NCBI RefSeq assembly: GCF_903853455.1
Contig: NZ_CAINTR010000026.1
Coordinates: forward strand, 1 to 58,093
DNA length: 58,093 nt
Reading direction: 5' to 3'
Source of the DNA: an uncultured Magnetospirillum sp.
GTDB lineage: Bacteria > Pseudomonadota > Alphaproteobacteria > Rhodospirillales > Magnetospirillaceae
This document shows, in pieces, positions 9,048 through 18,306 of the stretch. Below the pieces are notes generated by a model, which worked only from the letters and a program-made list of their open reading frames with translations, was not told where the DNA came from and searched no databases. A program made the translations under genes and the position numbers. Within the stretch, counting starts at the first letter, position 1; the number at the start of each line of letters is the position of its first letter.

Positions 9048-10928
9048 GTGCCGGTCGCTGACGCCTCCCCCAACCGAACGCCGTGGACCGGCTTGCTGCC
9101 CCTGGCCATGGGGTTGCTGGTCCTCGTCGCGGGCATGGTCCTGGGCTGGGAAAGCGGCAGCATCCTGGCCAAGCACGGCGATTCCATCGACGACTGGACG
9201 CAAAATCTCAGCCATATCTCGGTGGAAATCGCCGACATCATGGAAAGCGCCTTCGGACAGGTGGACCGCACCATCGAATTGGACCTGATGCCGGCGGCGC
9301 GGACGCTGGCCCAGGGCAGCCGGCGGGCCGACGCGGTTCCGGCGGCATTCGCCAGGATCGACACCAAGACGGTGCCCATCCGGGTGGTGGCGGTGTTCGG
9401 CCTCGAAGGCAACACCCTGGCTTCCACCGATCCCGCGCTGGATCGGCCGAACATGACGGTGAGGGCCCGCGACTTCTTCACCACTCTTCGCGATGGCAAG
9501 GCCGACCGGATGACGAGCGCGTCCTACCTCACCGGTCCGGTGATCGGACGGGCCGCCCCGCGCATGCTGATCCTGTTCGCCCGCCGCCTGAACACCGAGG
9601 CGGGACGGTTCGCCGGCGTCCTGGTGGTCGGCATCGACGCCGATTCCATGATTCACAGCGTCCAGGATCCCTCGGTTCTGCCGGCGGTGGAGATCCGCCT
9701 GCTGGAAGACGGCGGCAAGCTGGTGGCCATTCATCCCGACGAGGCCGGCAAGATCGGCCAGGCCGTCTCCGATCCCGCCGATTTCGCCGAGGCCAAGATG
9801 GCGCTGCCCCGGATCGGAGTGCAGAAAAGCCCGTTTTCCGACGAGCTTGAACTCGCCGCCCTGCGGCGGATCGGGTCGTCCCGCTTCGTGGTCTCGGTCA
9901 AGAGCGAGACCACCCCCGACCTCGGCCCCGACTGGTGGTGGGGCGGCGCCCTGTTCGGCGGCGCGGCGGTGATCCTGATGACCTTGGGATTCTGGCTGTT
10001 GGGCCACGGATTCAGCCGCCGTCCCCTGAACGAAAGAACCGGCCATTCGCCGTCGCCGCGCCCGCCCGCCCCGTTCGGCCGGGTCCTGGCGCTGTTCGGC
10101 GGAACCCTGGCCGCCATGGCGCTCGCCGCCTACGGATTCGCCTCCCTGACCCTCTATCTGGGACAGCGGCATCTGTTGTTCGAGAACGCCACCTTCGGCG
10201 ACATCGCCCATCCCCGGCGGATCGGCATGACCAATATCCGGCCGCTCACGGTGGCGACCGCCGACGGGCTCAACCTGTCCATGTGGTTCAAGCCCCCCTA
10301 TCCCGGTTGCCCGACGGTGGTCTATTTCCACGGCAACGACGGCGACGTGAAGGTCCGGGCGTTCAAGATGGAACCCTTCCTTCATGCCGGCTGGGGAGCG
10401 CTGTTCGCCGAGTATCGCGGCTATGCCGGCAATCCCGGCCGCCCCACCGAGGCGGGCATCTACGAAGACGCCCGCGCCGCCATCCACCACCTCGCCATGG
10501 AGGGCATCCCTCCCGGCCAGGCGACCTTCCTCGGAGAATCCTTGGGCTCGGGCGTGGCGGTCAAGGTGGCCGAGGAATTCGGCCCCGCCGCCCTGGTGCT
10601 GGAGGCCCCTTACACCTCCATCGCCGACGTGGCCCAGACCATGTACTGGTTCATGCCGGCGAAGCTGCTGATGCGCGACCGCTTCCCGTCCATCGACCGC
10701 ATCGCCCATGTGCATTCGCCGGTGATGATCATCCATGGCGAGCAAGACAAGACCATCCCCGTCGACTTCGCCCGCCGTCTGCTGGCGGCGGCGCCCGATC
10801 CCAAGCGCGGGGTGTTCATCGCCGGGGCTGGCCACAGCAACCTGTTCTCCTATGGCGCGGTGGACGCCATCGCCGACTTCGTCGATCCGGGCAAGCGCTG
10901 CCCGCTGGACCGGGAGCGGCCGGAATGA
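9048..10928 (+). CDS. Membrane fusion: PDC/Cache-like sensor plus alpha/beta hydrolase
   Basis: A 626-residue protein with GTG start. TM1 is about 13-33. Residues 34-300 look like a PDC/dCache extracytoplasmic sensor, as found in diguanylate cyclases (ARDFFTTLRDGK and a VVGIDADS strand). TM2 is about 303-323 and TM3 about 346-368. Residues 380-620 form a BEM46/ABHD-type serine hydrolase: oxyanion region YFHGND, nucleophile S498 in GESLGSG, D567 in HGEQDKTIP and H596 in GAGHSNL. With three TM segments both soluble domains are predicted in the periplasm. The ATG of the next gene overlaps its stop. The substrate is unknown; a lipid or ester is possible. Confidence 0.8.
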   Translation: MPVADASPNRTPWTGLLPLAMGLLVLVAGMVLGWESGSILAKHGDSIDDWTQNLSHISVEIADIMESAFGQVDRTIELDLMPAARTLAQGSRRADAVPAAFARIDTKTVPIRVVAVFGLEGNTLASTDPALDRPNMTVRARDFFTTLRDGKADRMTSASYLTGPVIGRAAPRMLILFARRLNTEAGRFAGVLVVGIDADSMIHSVQDPSVLPAVEIRLLEDGGKLVAIHPDEAGKIGQAVSDPADFAEAKMALPRIGVQKSPFSDELELAALRRIGSSRFVVSVKSETTPDLGPDWWWGGALFGGAAVILMTLGFWLLGHGFSRRPLNERTGHSPSPRPPAPFGRVLALFGGTLAAMALAAYGFASLTLYLGQRHLLFENATFGDIAHPRRIGMTNIRPLTVATADGLNLSMWFKPPYPGCPTVVYFHGNDGDVKVRAFKMEPFLHAGWGALFAEYRGYAGNPGRPTEAGIYEDARAAIHHLAMEGIPPGQATFLGESLGSGVAVKVAEEFGPAALVLEAPYTSIADVAQTMYWFMPAKLLMRDRFPSIDRIAHVHSPVMIIHGEQDKTIPVDFARRLLAAAPDPKRGVFIAGAGHSNLFSYGAVDAIADFVDPGKRCPLDRERPE

Positions 10929-11578
10929 CGCGCCCCGCTCCGCCCTGGCCCCCCTATCTGAGGCGGATCACCGTGGCCCTGGCGGTGCTGACGGGGGTCA
11001 CCTGGATGCTGGCCCTCTTCGCCCTCACCCAGTTCGGCCGGGTGCAGGAGAAGTTCCGCGACATCCAGGAACAGACGCTGACCACCACTCAGGTGCTGGG
11101 CCAGATCGCCCATGACCTCAGTGCCTTCCGCATCGCCGAGGGGCGGGCCATCATCGGCATCGGCAGCGAAAGCCCCCTCCAGATCCAGGCCGAACTGGTC
11201 GAGTTGGAAGGCCGCATCCGGGCCAATGTCAGGGTGTTCCAGTCGCTGGACAATTCCGACGAGGAAATGCGGCTGTTCATGAAATTCCTGGCCGATTGGT
11301 ACAGCTATTCCCGCATGGCGACGGACAGCGTCGCCGGAGCAAGGCTTCCGGGCAAGAGCGGCGTCGCCCTGCTGACCGCCACCAAACCGCTGTTCGGCGA
11401 CGCCGACACCACCCTGGCCCAGCTGATCCGGATCAACATGGAGGAAGGCCGCACCACCCGCGAGGACGCCGAGCAGATCTACCGCAATTCCATCGCGCTG
11501 ATCTTCGCCACGGTGGCGGCCGCGACCGTGCTGATCCTCGGCATGCTGCTGCGCATCGTCTGGCACGAATCCCGCTGA
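10925..11578 (+). CDS. Four-helix-bundle sensor protein without output domain
   Basis: A 217-residue protein: TM1 about 15-35, a helical periplasmic region of about 150 residues resembling the four-helix bundle (4HB_MCP) sensor of chemoreceptors, and TM2 about 190-210. It ends seven residues after TM2, so there is no HAMP, kinase, cyclase or MCP signalling domain. Its ATG overlaps the stop of the sensor-hydrolase gene (ATGA), which points to coupled translation and a possible complex. Either it is an accessory subunit or the remains of a longer receptor; no downstream remnant of an output domain is visible before the convergent gene at 11597. Confidence 0.7.
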   Translation: MTRPAPPWPPYLRRITVALAVLTGVTWMLALFALTQFGRVQEKFRDIQEQTLTTTQVLGQIAHDLSAFRIAEGRAIIGIGSESPLQIQAELVELEGRIRANVRVFQSLDNSDEEMRLFMKFLADWYSYSRMATDSVAGARLPGKSGVALLTATKPLFGDADTTLAQLIRINMEEGRTTREDAEQIYRNSIALIFATVAAATVLILGMLLRIVWHESR

Positions 11579-11596
11579 CCGGAAGAACAACAGGCG

Positions 11597-13357
11597 TCAG
11601 AACAACAGGTCGTCGATGCTGGAACCGGCCCCGCCCGCGTCGGCCGGCGGCGCGGCCTGTTCGTCGCCGAAACAGTCGGCGAAGATCTGGTGGATCAGAC
11701 GCTCGGACTGCATGGTGTAGTGGCCGGCGAGCAAGGTGCGGATCCGCTCGCCCATGGCCGCGATGTCGGCGCCGTCCACCCCGGTCAGATCGGCCACCGC
11801 CGCCAGTTTCGCCGCCGCCTGGGTCAGGGTCTCGTTCATGCGGTGGTGAATGTCGATCCCGTCGGCGGTGGCGCCGAGCAGCCTCGCCACCCGGTCGCCG
11901 TCACGATGCAGCTTCTCCAATTCGGCATCCAGCGCCACCGAGAGCGCGCCCAGATTGACCACGGAATTCATCATGGACTTGCCGAGGTCGGATACCAGGG
12001 CGGCGTCGCTGCTTTCCTGGGTGCCCAGGGTCTTGGACATGTCCATGGCGCTTTGCAGCAAGGCGGAGATCTGGCCGGAGAACTCCTCCGTCCGCTTGCT
12101 GCACGACCGAAGCTCGTGGGCGATGACGCCCAACGCCCGGCCGTGATCGCCCAGCCGGGCACATTTGAAGGTGGCGTTCAGCCCCATGACGCGCATGTCG
12201 GCGTCGATGGAATGGATGGCTTCCAGGTCCTTCGCCATCTCGGCGAAGCCGGCCGAAACGGTCTGCACGATGGCCTTCACCCGCTCCCGTCCGGTCGCCT
12301 GGCTGTTGAGCAACCGCGCGGCGAGGGTGATGTCGTTCTCCAACGTGTCGATGAACGAGTCGTGGCCATCGCGGCCGCCGCCACCGGACGCGGTGGCGGA
12401 ATCGGCGTCGGTCAAAATGTTCACCGCGTCGGCGGCGATGTCGCGCAGATTGGCGCCGAGGACCTCGACCCGGTCGTGGTACTCGGCGGCGGTCCGCGAC
12501 AATTGCAGGGCTTGCAGCCGGCAGACCGCGCCGACCAGGGTCTCGATCTTCTCCTCGGTCCCCGAATGGGCCAATTCGACCACGATGGCCATGGCGTCGC
12601 GGACATGTTCGATGCGCTGGCAGGCGGTGTCGTTGAACTGAAGCTCGGTGATGCACGAGACGACCCGCTGGGCGGTGTCCCTGGAGTGGTGCCCCACTCG
12701 CTCGACCGCCGCCGCCGCCATGCGCCGCTGCTCCATCAGGATCGCCAGCCCCTCCGCCAGCCGCCCCTGGACGCTGGTCAATTCCCGCGCGGCGACGCGT
12801 TCGAAATCCCGTTCGCCGGCAAGGGCGTCGGCGATGGCCTGCTGGAGGGATTGGAGACGAACGCAGGTCTGATCGATGGTCTGACCGGCCAGAATCCCCA
12901 AACGCTGGATCTCGGTGGTGAAGACGGTGAAATCGGTGCCGCCGGCCTCGATCAGGGAGGCCTGGATCTTGGCGTTGATGGCCAGGGCTCCGACCTCGCC
13001 GACCACCTTGCTCAGGGTTCGCAGACGCGCTTCGATCTGGCCGACCACCCCGACCAGTCGGAGGAGCACCTCGGTGCTGCCGTGGCTGCCGCTGCCCAGG
13101 GAGGCGATCCGCTCGGTGGCGTTCACCAGGCCGGTGGCCGTCGCCGCCGCCTCTCCCCCCTCCAGGCGCTCGACCAAGGTGGCGAAGCCGGTCTGAATGC
13201 CGCCGAGCAGGCTGGACGCCTCCCCCAGCACCGATCCGATGGCGAGAAAGGCGTCCTCGGCGGGGCCGTTGAGGCCGCCGAGATCGGCCATCACCGCCCT
13301 CAATACGCCGAGATCCGGCAGGCCGGCGGCAACGGGATCGGTCGGGGTGGCATCCAT
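11597..13357 (-). CDS. Cytoplasmic MCP-like chemotaxis protein with CheZ-like motif
   Basis: A 586-residue, almost wholly helical protein with no TM segment. Parts resemble MCP signalling helices (VGEVGALAINAKIQASLIEAG and LNATFKCARLGDHGRALGVIAHE) but the canonical hairpin tip is absent. Residues 237-250 (ITELQFNDTACQRI) resemble the CheY-P dephosphorylation helix of CheZ. It is the last gene of the che operon, 23 bp after cheA, so it probably acts on the CheA/CheY pathway. It could be a signal-tuning scaffold or a CheY-P sink. The CheZ comparison is inference from motif shape. Confidence 0.65.
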   Translation of the reverse strand: MDATPTDPVAAGLPDLGVLRAVMADLGGLNGPAEDAFLAIGSVLGEASSLLGGIQTGFATLVERLEGGEAAATATGLVNATERIASLGSGSHGSTEVLLRLVGVVGQIEARLRTLSKVVGEVGALAINAKIQASLIEAGGTDFTVFTTEIQRLGILAGQTIDQTCVRLQSLQQAIADALAGERDFERVAARELTSVQGRLAEGLAILMEQRRMAAAAVERVGHHSRDTAQRVVSCITELQFNDTACQRIEHVRDAMAIVVELAHSGTEEKIETLVGAVCRLQALQLSRTAAEYHDRVEVLGANLRDIAADAVNILTDADSATASGGGGRDGHDSFIDTLENDITLAARLLNSQATGRERVKAIVQTVSAGFAEMAKDLEAIHSIDADMRVMGLNATFKCARLGDHGRALGVIAHELRSCSKRTEEFSGQISALLQSAMDMSKTLGTQESSDAALVSDLGKSMMNSVVNLGALSVALDAELEKLHRDGDRVARLLGATADGIDIHHRMNETLTQAAAKLAAVADLTGVDGADIAAMGERIRTLLAGHYTMQSERLIHQIFADCFGDEQAAPPADAGGAGSSIDDLLF

Positions 13358-13380
13358 GGTCTGCAGGCGCCTTTCTCGGA

Positions 13381-15513
13381 TCAGGCCATAATCGATCGTC
13401 GCGCCTGGGCATTGCGGGCGATGACCACGCTCTCGTCACTCCTGGCGCTGCGGATGATTCCGGCCAGATCGAGAATCAAGGCGACGTTGCCGTCCCCCAT
13501 GATGGTCGCGCCGGAAATGCAGTCGGCCTTTCGATAGAGCTTGCCCAGGGACTTGATCACGGTCTGATGATTGCCGATGACTTCGTCCACTGCAAGGCCG
13601 ACGCGAAGGTCGCCCACATTGACCACCACCGCCTGCTCCAGGGACGGGCGGGGATCGGGCAGGCTGAAGACGTCGCGCAGGCGAACCAGGGGAACCGGCA
13701 CGCCGCGCACCTGGATGACGTTGCGCCCGCCGGAGGTGGCGAAGCGGTCATGGGTGAGCTCCAGGCATTCCTCGATGGCCGACAGCGGAATGACGTAGCG
13801 GTCCTCCGCCACATGCACCAGCAGTCCCTCGATGATGGCCAGAGTCAGCGGCAACGACAGGTCGATGCGGGTGCCGACGCCGCGCTCGCTGTGGATGTCG
13901 ATGGTTCCCCGCAAGGAATCGATCTCGCGCTTGACCACGTCCATGCCCACCCCGCGCCCCGACACGTCGGTGACCGTGGTGGCGGTGGAAAAGCCGGGCA
14001 GGAAGATCAGGGAGAAGATCTCCTTTTCCGACAGATCGGCATCGGCGGCGACCAGCCCCTTGTCCTTGGCCTTCTTGAGGATGGCGGCGGTATCCAACCC
14101 CCAGCCGTCGTCGATGATGGAGATGACGACGCAGGCGCCCTTGTGGGCGGCGGTCAGCCGGATGGTGCCCTTGGCCGGCTTGCCGGCGCGGGTGCGCTCG
14201 TCGGGATGCTCAATGCCGTGGTCGATGCTGTTGCGGATCAGATGGACCAGCGGATCGCCCAGGCGGTCGATCACCGTCTTGTCCAGTTCGGTCTCGGCGC
14301 CCTCGGTCACCAGCTCGATCTGCTTGTCCAACTCGCCCGACAGGTCGCGCACCAGCCGCTTGAACCGGCTGAAGGTGGTGCCGATAGGCATCATGCGGAT
14401 GTTGAGGACGATGTCGCGCAGTTCGTCGGTCAGGCGGTCGGCCTCTTCCACCGGCGCCGCCAGGACCATGTCGCCGGTGTTGCGCGCGATCTGGCTGAGG
14501 CGGGCCTGGTTGGTCACCAGCTCGCCCAGCAGGTTGATCAGGGCGTCGAGCTTGTCCGACGGAACCCGGACGCTGTCGTTCTTGGCGGCGACCTGCTGCT
14601 TGGCCACGGCCTGCTGTTCGCTCAGGGCCGACGAGACCTTGGCGCTGGAGAGCGTCCCGCTGTCCACCAGCAATTCGCCCAGCCGGCTTTGCTGGCTGAG
14701 GGGGGCGTGAAGATCCGCGGTCGCGAGGTCGCCGCGCTGGAGCAGGATGTCGCCCAGCCGTGGCTGCGGCGCATCCGGGTCGAGGACGATGTCGCTGGAA
14801 ATGTCGGCGATGTCGATCTTGCTGATGTCCTCGACGAAGACGAAGACGTCGCGAATGGCGTCGAGGCCGGCCGCCGTGGTCAGGACGATATCCCAGGCGA
14901 GATGGCAGTCCTCGGGATCGGCCAGCTCCAGCGCGGGAACCTCGTCGAAATGCGCCGTCACCGAGCACTCGCCAAGCTCGCGCAATTCCCGCAGCAGCAG
15001 GGCCGGGTCGGTTCCGGTGCCGAACAGCACCGGCTGCGGGGCAAAGCGGATGCGATAGGTGATTCCGGGGCCGTCGGACGATACCGGCCTTGCCGGCTGG
15101 CTCGGCGGCGGAGGCTCGATCCTCTCGGGGGTGGGGCACAGGGCTTTGAGCCGTCGCTTGATGTCCTCGACCAAGGCAACATCCACGGCGACGTCGCCTT
15201 CACCCACATGCAGCATGACTCCCACCTGGTCGCGATAGGCCAGGGTGAGGTCGATCAGTTCGTGGCTGACCGCCAACTGCTTGCCGCGCACCTTATCGAG
15301 CACGGATTCCAGGCCGTGGGAGAAATTGGCGATATCGGTCAGGCCGAACATGCCGCCCGAGCCCTTCAGGGTATGGACCGCCCGGAACAGGCGGTTGATG
15401 GCGTCGTCGTCGTCCGGGTTCTCCTCGATCAGCAGGATGACCGCCTCGATTTCGCCCAGCAATTCGTCGGCTTCCTGACGAAAGGTCTCCAGATGCCTAT
15501 CGACTCCGTCCAT
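13381..15513 (-). CDS. cheA: Chemotaxis histidine kinase CheA
   Basis: A 710-residue CheA. The Hpt domain (1-105) has the phospho-acceptor H47 in AVHTLKGSGG. A central region with an extra repeated segment (about 110-290) covers the response-regulator-docking part. Dimerisation and HATPase regions follow (about 300-550) with the N box (HLIRNSIDHGIE), G1 (DDGWGLD) and DVSGRGVGMDVV. The CheW-like P5 domain is about 555-695. It autophosphorylates in receptor arrays and passes phosphate to CheY and CheB. It lies 13 bp downstream of cheY in the minus-strand operon. Confidence 0.95.
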   Translation of the reverse strand: MDGVDRHLETFRQEADELLGEIEAVILLIEENPDDDDAINRLFRAVHTLKGSGGMFGLTDIANFSHGLESVLDKVRGKQLAVSHELIDLTLAYRDQVGVMLHVGEGDVAVDVALVEDIKRRLKALCPTPERIEPPPPSQPARPVSSDGPGITYRIRFAPQPVLFGTGTDPALLLRELRELGECSVTAHFDEVPALELADPEDCHLAWDIVLTTAAGLDAIRDVFVFVEDISKIDIADISSDIVLDPDAPQPRLGDILLQRGDLATADLHAPLSQQSRLGELLVDSGTLSSAKVSSALSEQQAVAKQQVAAKNDSVRVPSDKLDALINLLGELVTNQARLSQIARNTGDMVLAAPVEEADRLTDELRDIVLNIRMMPIGTTFSRFKRLVRDLSGELDKQIELVTEGAETELDKTVIDRLGDPLVHLIRNSIDHGIEHPDERTRAGKPAKGTIRLTAAHKGACVVISIIDDGWGLDTAAILKKAKDKGLVAADADLSEKEIFSLIFLPGFSTATTVTDVSGRGVGMDVVKREIDSLRGTIDIHSERGVGTRIDLSLPLTLAIIEGLLVHVAEDRYVIPLSAIEECLELTHDRFATSGGRNVIQVRGVPVPLVRLRDVFSLPDPRPSLEQAVVVNVGDLRVGLAVDEVIGNHQTVIKSLGKLYRKADCISGATIMGDGNVALILDLAGIIRSARSDESVVIARNAQARRSIMA

Positions 15514-15526
15514 GGTGGTTCTCCTG

Positions 15527-15892
15527 TCAGCCGAGCAGTTTCTTCACCACGGCCAGCAACTGATCCTTGTTGAACGGCTTGACGATCCAGCCGCTGGCCC
15601 CGGCGAGCTTGCCGGCCTCCTTCTTGGTCCCGTCGGATTCGGTGGTCAGCAGGACGATGGGAATGAATTTTCCGGACGGAAGGCCGCGCACCTTCTGGAT
15701 CAGCTCGATGCCGTTGAGATTGGGCATGTTGAGATCGGTGATCAGCATGTTGGCGGGCGCCGCCGCGAACTTGTTGAAGGCGTCCAACCCGTCGACGGCC
15801 TCCACCACCTGATAGCCGGCCTCCGTCAGGGCCATGCGGACCAGTTGGCGGATGCTGGCCGAGTCATCGGCGGTCATGATTGTCTTGGCCAT
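15527..15892 (-). CDS. cheY: Chemotaxis response regulator CheY
   Basis: A 121-residue single receiver domain. D9/D10 form the Mg site, D53 (LITDLNMPN) is the phospho-acceptor, T82/T83 the switch and K104 (IVKPF) the conserved lysine. With no output domain and its place between a STAS gene and cheA, it is the motor-binding or phosphate-sink CheY of this operon. Spacing to the upstream STAS gene is 2 bp, so translation is likely coupled. Confidence 0.95.
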   Translation of the reverse strand: MAKTIMTADDSASIRQLVRMALTEAGYQVVEAVDGLDAFNKFAAAPANMLITDLNMPNLNGIELIQKVRGLPSGKFIPIVLLTTESDGTKKEAGKLAGASGWIVKPFNKDQLLAVVKKLLG

Positions 15893-15894
15893 GG

Positions 15895-16209
15895 TCAGTG
15901 TGTCCCTTCCTGGAAATCGAAGCCTCCGGCCGGAATGCCGATGCGGTCGAGCGCCGCCTGGAACGAGGCGGACCGGGCAATGGTGGTCAACCGCTTGCCC
16001 TGGCCGCGAACGCTGGCGCGCGCCATCAGCAGCAGTTGCACTCCGGCGGTGTCGCAGTCATCGACCTCGCCGAGATCGAGCCGGATGTCGCGTCCCGCCG
16101 CCAGGGCGGCGACGATCTCCGGCTTGGCCTCCGCCACGCCGCCGATGACCAGGTCGCCGGTGATCTTGATGGTCGAGGTGCCGTCCACTTGGCTGGTGGT
16201 GATCTTCAT
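15895..16209 (-). CDS. STAS-domain protein in the chemotaxis operon
   Basis: A 104-residue single STAS domain with LDLGEVDDCDTAGVQLLL. The position usually occupied by the phosphorylated serine reads DCDTAG, with threonine in place of serine. STAS proteins occur in some che operons of Rhodospirillales and may link chemotaxis to partner switching. It lies between cheB (12 bp) and cheY (2 bp). The family is clear; the partner is not identified here. Confidence 0.85.
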   Translation of the reverse strand: MKITTSQVDGTSTIKITGDLVIGGVAEAKPEIVAALAAGRDIRLDLGEVDDCDTAGVQLLLMARASVRGQGKRLTTIARSASFQAALDRIGIPAGGFDFQEGTH

Positions 16210-16221
16210 GGGGAACGTCCT

Positions 16222-17292
16222 TCACGAGCAGGCCCGGATGATTTCATGGGCGATGGCGCCCAGCGGCACGGTCTTGTCCACCGCGCCAAGCTTGATGGCT
16301 TCGTTCGGCATGCCGAACACGACGCAGCTTTCCTCGTCCTGGGCCAGGGTCTTGGCCTTGGCCTCCTTCATTTCCAGCAGGCCATGGGCGCCGTCGTCGC
16401 CCATGCCGGTCATGATCACCCCCACCGCGTTGCTGCCGGCATAGCGCGCCGCCGAGCGGAACAGGACATCGACGGAGGGACGGTGGCGGCAGACCAGCGG
16501 CCCGTCGCGAACCTCGACGTAATAGCGGGCGCCGCTGCGCTTGAGCAGGGTGTGCTTGTTGCCGGGCGCGATCAGGGCGGTGCCGCGCATGACGGTGTCG
16601 TTGTTCTCGGCCTCCTTGACCGTGATCAGGCATTCCTGATCGAGGCGAGCGGCGAAGGCGGCTGTGAACTTCTCCGGCATGTGCTGGACGATCACGATGC
16701 CCGGCGCATCCGCCGGCAGCGCCGTCAGCACGGCGCGCAACGCTTCGGTTCCCCCCGTCGAGGCGCCGATGACGGTGACCTTCTCCGTGGTCTGGATCAT
16801 GGAACGGTTGGCGGCCTTGGCCAGCATGACGTCGGCGCTGAGCTTCTGCTCCACCCGTCGCGGGCGCGGCGCCATCCGCTGCGGCTTGACCAAGGCGGCG
16901 GCCTTGACCGCGTCGCAGATGGTGATCCGCGATTCCTCCAGGAAGGCCCTGATTCCCATCTTCGGCTTGGTGATGATGGCGACGGCGCCGCATTCCATGG
17001 CCCGCATGGCGGTGGCGCAACCCTCGTCGGTCAGGCTGGAGCACATCACCACCGGAATGGGGTGCTGGGACATGATCTTCTCCAGGAAGGTCAGCCCGTC
17101 CATGCGCGGCATCTCGATGTCCAGGGTGATCACGTCCGGGATCTCGGCTTCCATTTTCTCGGCCGCCACATAGGGATCGGACGCCACCCCCATCACCGCG
17201 ATGCCGGGATCGGAGTCCAGGATCTCGGACAGGGCCTGCCTGACCACCGCCGAATCATCGACGATGAGGACCCTTATTTTCTTCCCAGCCAT
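16222..17292 (-). CDS. cheB: Protein-glutamate methylesterase/deamidase CheB
   Basis: A 356-residue CheB. An N-terminal receiver (1-125) has acidic D11/D12 and the phospho-acceptor in [14 protein letters not shown] linker leads to the methylesterase domain (about 165-350) with the catalytic serine in [10 protein letters not shown], histidine in VQHMPEKFT and aspartate in GMGDDGAHG. It removes methyl groups from receptors after phosphorylation by CheA. Its start overlaps the 3' end of cheR by 19 bp. Confidence 0.95.
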   Translation of the reverse strand: MAGKKIRVLIVDDSAVVRQALSEILDSDPGIAVMGVASDPYVAAEKMEAEIPDVITLDIEMPRMDGLTFLEKIMSQHPIPVVMCSSLTDEGCATAMRAMECGAVAIITKPKMGIRAFLEESRITICDAVKAAALVKPQRMAPRPRRVEQKLSADVMLAKAANRSMIQTTEKVTVIGASTGGTEALRAVLTALPADAPGIVIVQHMPEKFTAAFAARLDQECLITVKEAENNDTVMRGTALIAPGNKHTLLKRSGARYYVEVRDGPLVCRHRPSVDVLFRSAARYAGSNAVGVIMTGMGDDGAHGLLEMKEAKAKTLAQDEESCVVFGMPNEAIKLGAVDKTVPLGAIAHEIIRACS

Positions 17293-18170
17293 GTCGCCCC
17301 CTGGTTCCGGCAGGTGTAGACGGTCGGCTTGACCTGGGAGAACTGGTGGTCGATGTCGCCCAATGTCTCGGAATGGCCGATGAACAGGTATCCGTCACCC
17401 TTCACATGGCCCTTGAAGCGGGAAATGATCTCCCGCCGGGTCTTCTTGTCGAAATAGATCATGACGTTGCGGCAGAAGATGACGTTCATCTCGCCCGGCG
17501 CGCCCCAGTCCAGCTCGATGAGGTTGACGTGCTTGAACGTCACCCGCTCGCGCAATTCCGGGACAATGCGGAAGTGTCCGGCCTGGGAACCGTGACCGTT
17601 CATGGTGTATTTCTGCCGCAGGCCCGGCGGAATGGGATCGCCCAATTCGTCGGCGTAGACTGCCTGGCGGGCGGTCTGTAGCGCCTGGGTGGACAGGTCG
17701 GTGGCCAGGATGTTGAAGTTACGGGTGGTGCCGAAATACTCGGCCAGCACCATGGCCAGGGTATAGGGCTCCTCGCCGGTGGAGCAGCCGGCGCTCCACA
17801 GGTTCAGAACCGACCAATCCGACGTCGCCAGACGGGGCAGGACGCTGGCGGTCAGGAAATCGAAGTGATGACGCTCGCGGAAGAAGGAGGTCTTGTTGGT
17901 GGTGATCTCGTCGATCATGGCGACGATCTCGCCCTCCCGGTCCCGCGCGTGGTGCAGGTGATCCAGATACTCCCGGAACGAGCCCAGCCCCAACGCCTTC
18001 ACCCGCTTGTGCAGGCGTGACGAGATCAGGCTCTTCTTGCCGGGGGTCAGGACGATGCCCGAATGCCGGTAGATCAGGTCGATGAGCGTCTGCGTCTCGG
18101 CATCCGTGATGACGAAGCCGACCAGCCCTCGGCATCCACCCGGGACGCCGATGCCGTCATCTTGGGTCAT
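17274..18170 (-). CDS. cheR: Chemotaxis protein methyltransferase CheR
   Basis: About 298 residues from the ATG at 18170; an in-frame ATG at 18239 would add 23. The downstream start is preferred because AGGAGGA lies immediately before it. CheR_N helices (about 20-75, [17 protein letters not shown]) are followed by the SAM-dependent methyltransferase fold with [16 protein letters not shown] and [11 protein letters not shown]. It methylates receptor glutamates, opposing CheB. It overlaps cheB by 19 bp at the 3' end. No TPR tail is present. Confidence 0.93.
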   Translation of the reverse strand: MTQDDGIGVPGGCRGLVGFVITDAETQTLIDLIYRHSGIVLTPGKKSLISSRLHKRVKALGLGSFREYLDHLHHARDREGEIVAMIDEITTNKTSFFRERHHFDFLTASVLPRLATSDWSVLNLWSAGCSTGEEPYTLAMVLAEYFGTTRNFNILATDLSTQALQTARQAVYADELGDPIPPGLRQKYTMNGHGSQAGHFRIVPELRERVTFKHVNLIELDWGAPGEMNVIFCRNVMIYFDKKTRREIISRFKGHVKGDGYLFIGHSETLGDIDHQFSQVKPTVYTCRNQGATWLGRK

Positions 18171-18306
18171 CATTCCTCCTCGGAACTCCGACCCGGCCAT
18201 CGGGGCGGACTCGGTCAACGGGATGGGGTTCATGTGCATGACGGAATAATCCTGGATTCATGGTTTGGAGACGGGACGGGGCGACCGCGCGGCCGCCCCG
18301 TCCCGC

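Noticed and set aside
8970-9288. Continuation of the Sel1 frame to 9288
   Set aside because: The sequence becomes Arg/Pro/Ser-rich, overlaps the start of the sensor-hydrolase gene and carries no Sel1 repeats, so it was treated as frameshifted.
8700-10835. 711-codon minus-strand open frame
   Set aside because: It lies opposite the sensor-hydrolase, whose domains and catalytic residues are clear. The antisense product has no recognisable domain.
13567-15573. 668-codon plus-strand open frame opposite cheA
   Set aside because: The CheA frame has all kinase motifs; this frame is a composition artefact.
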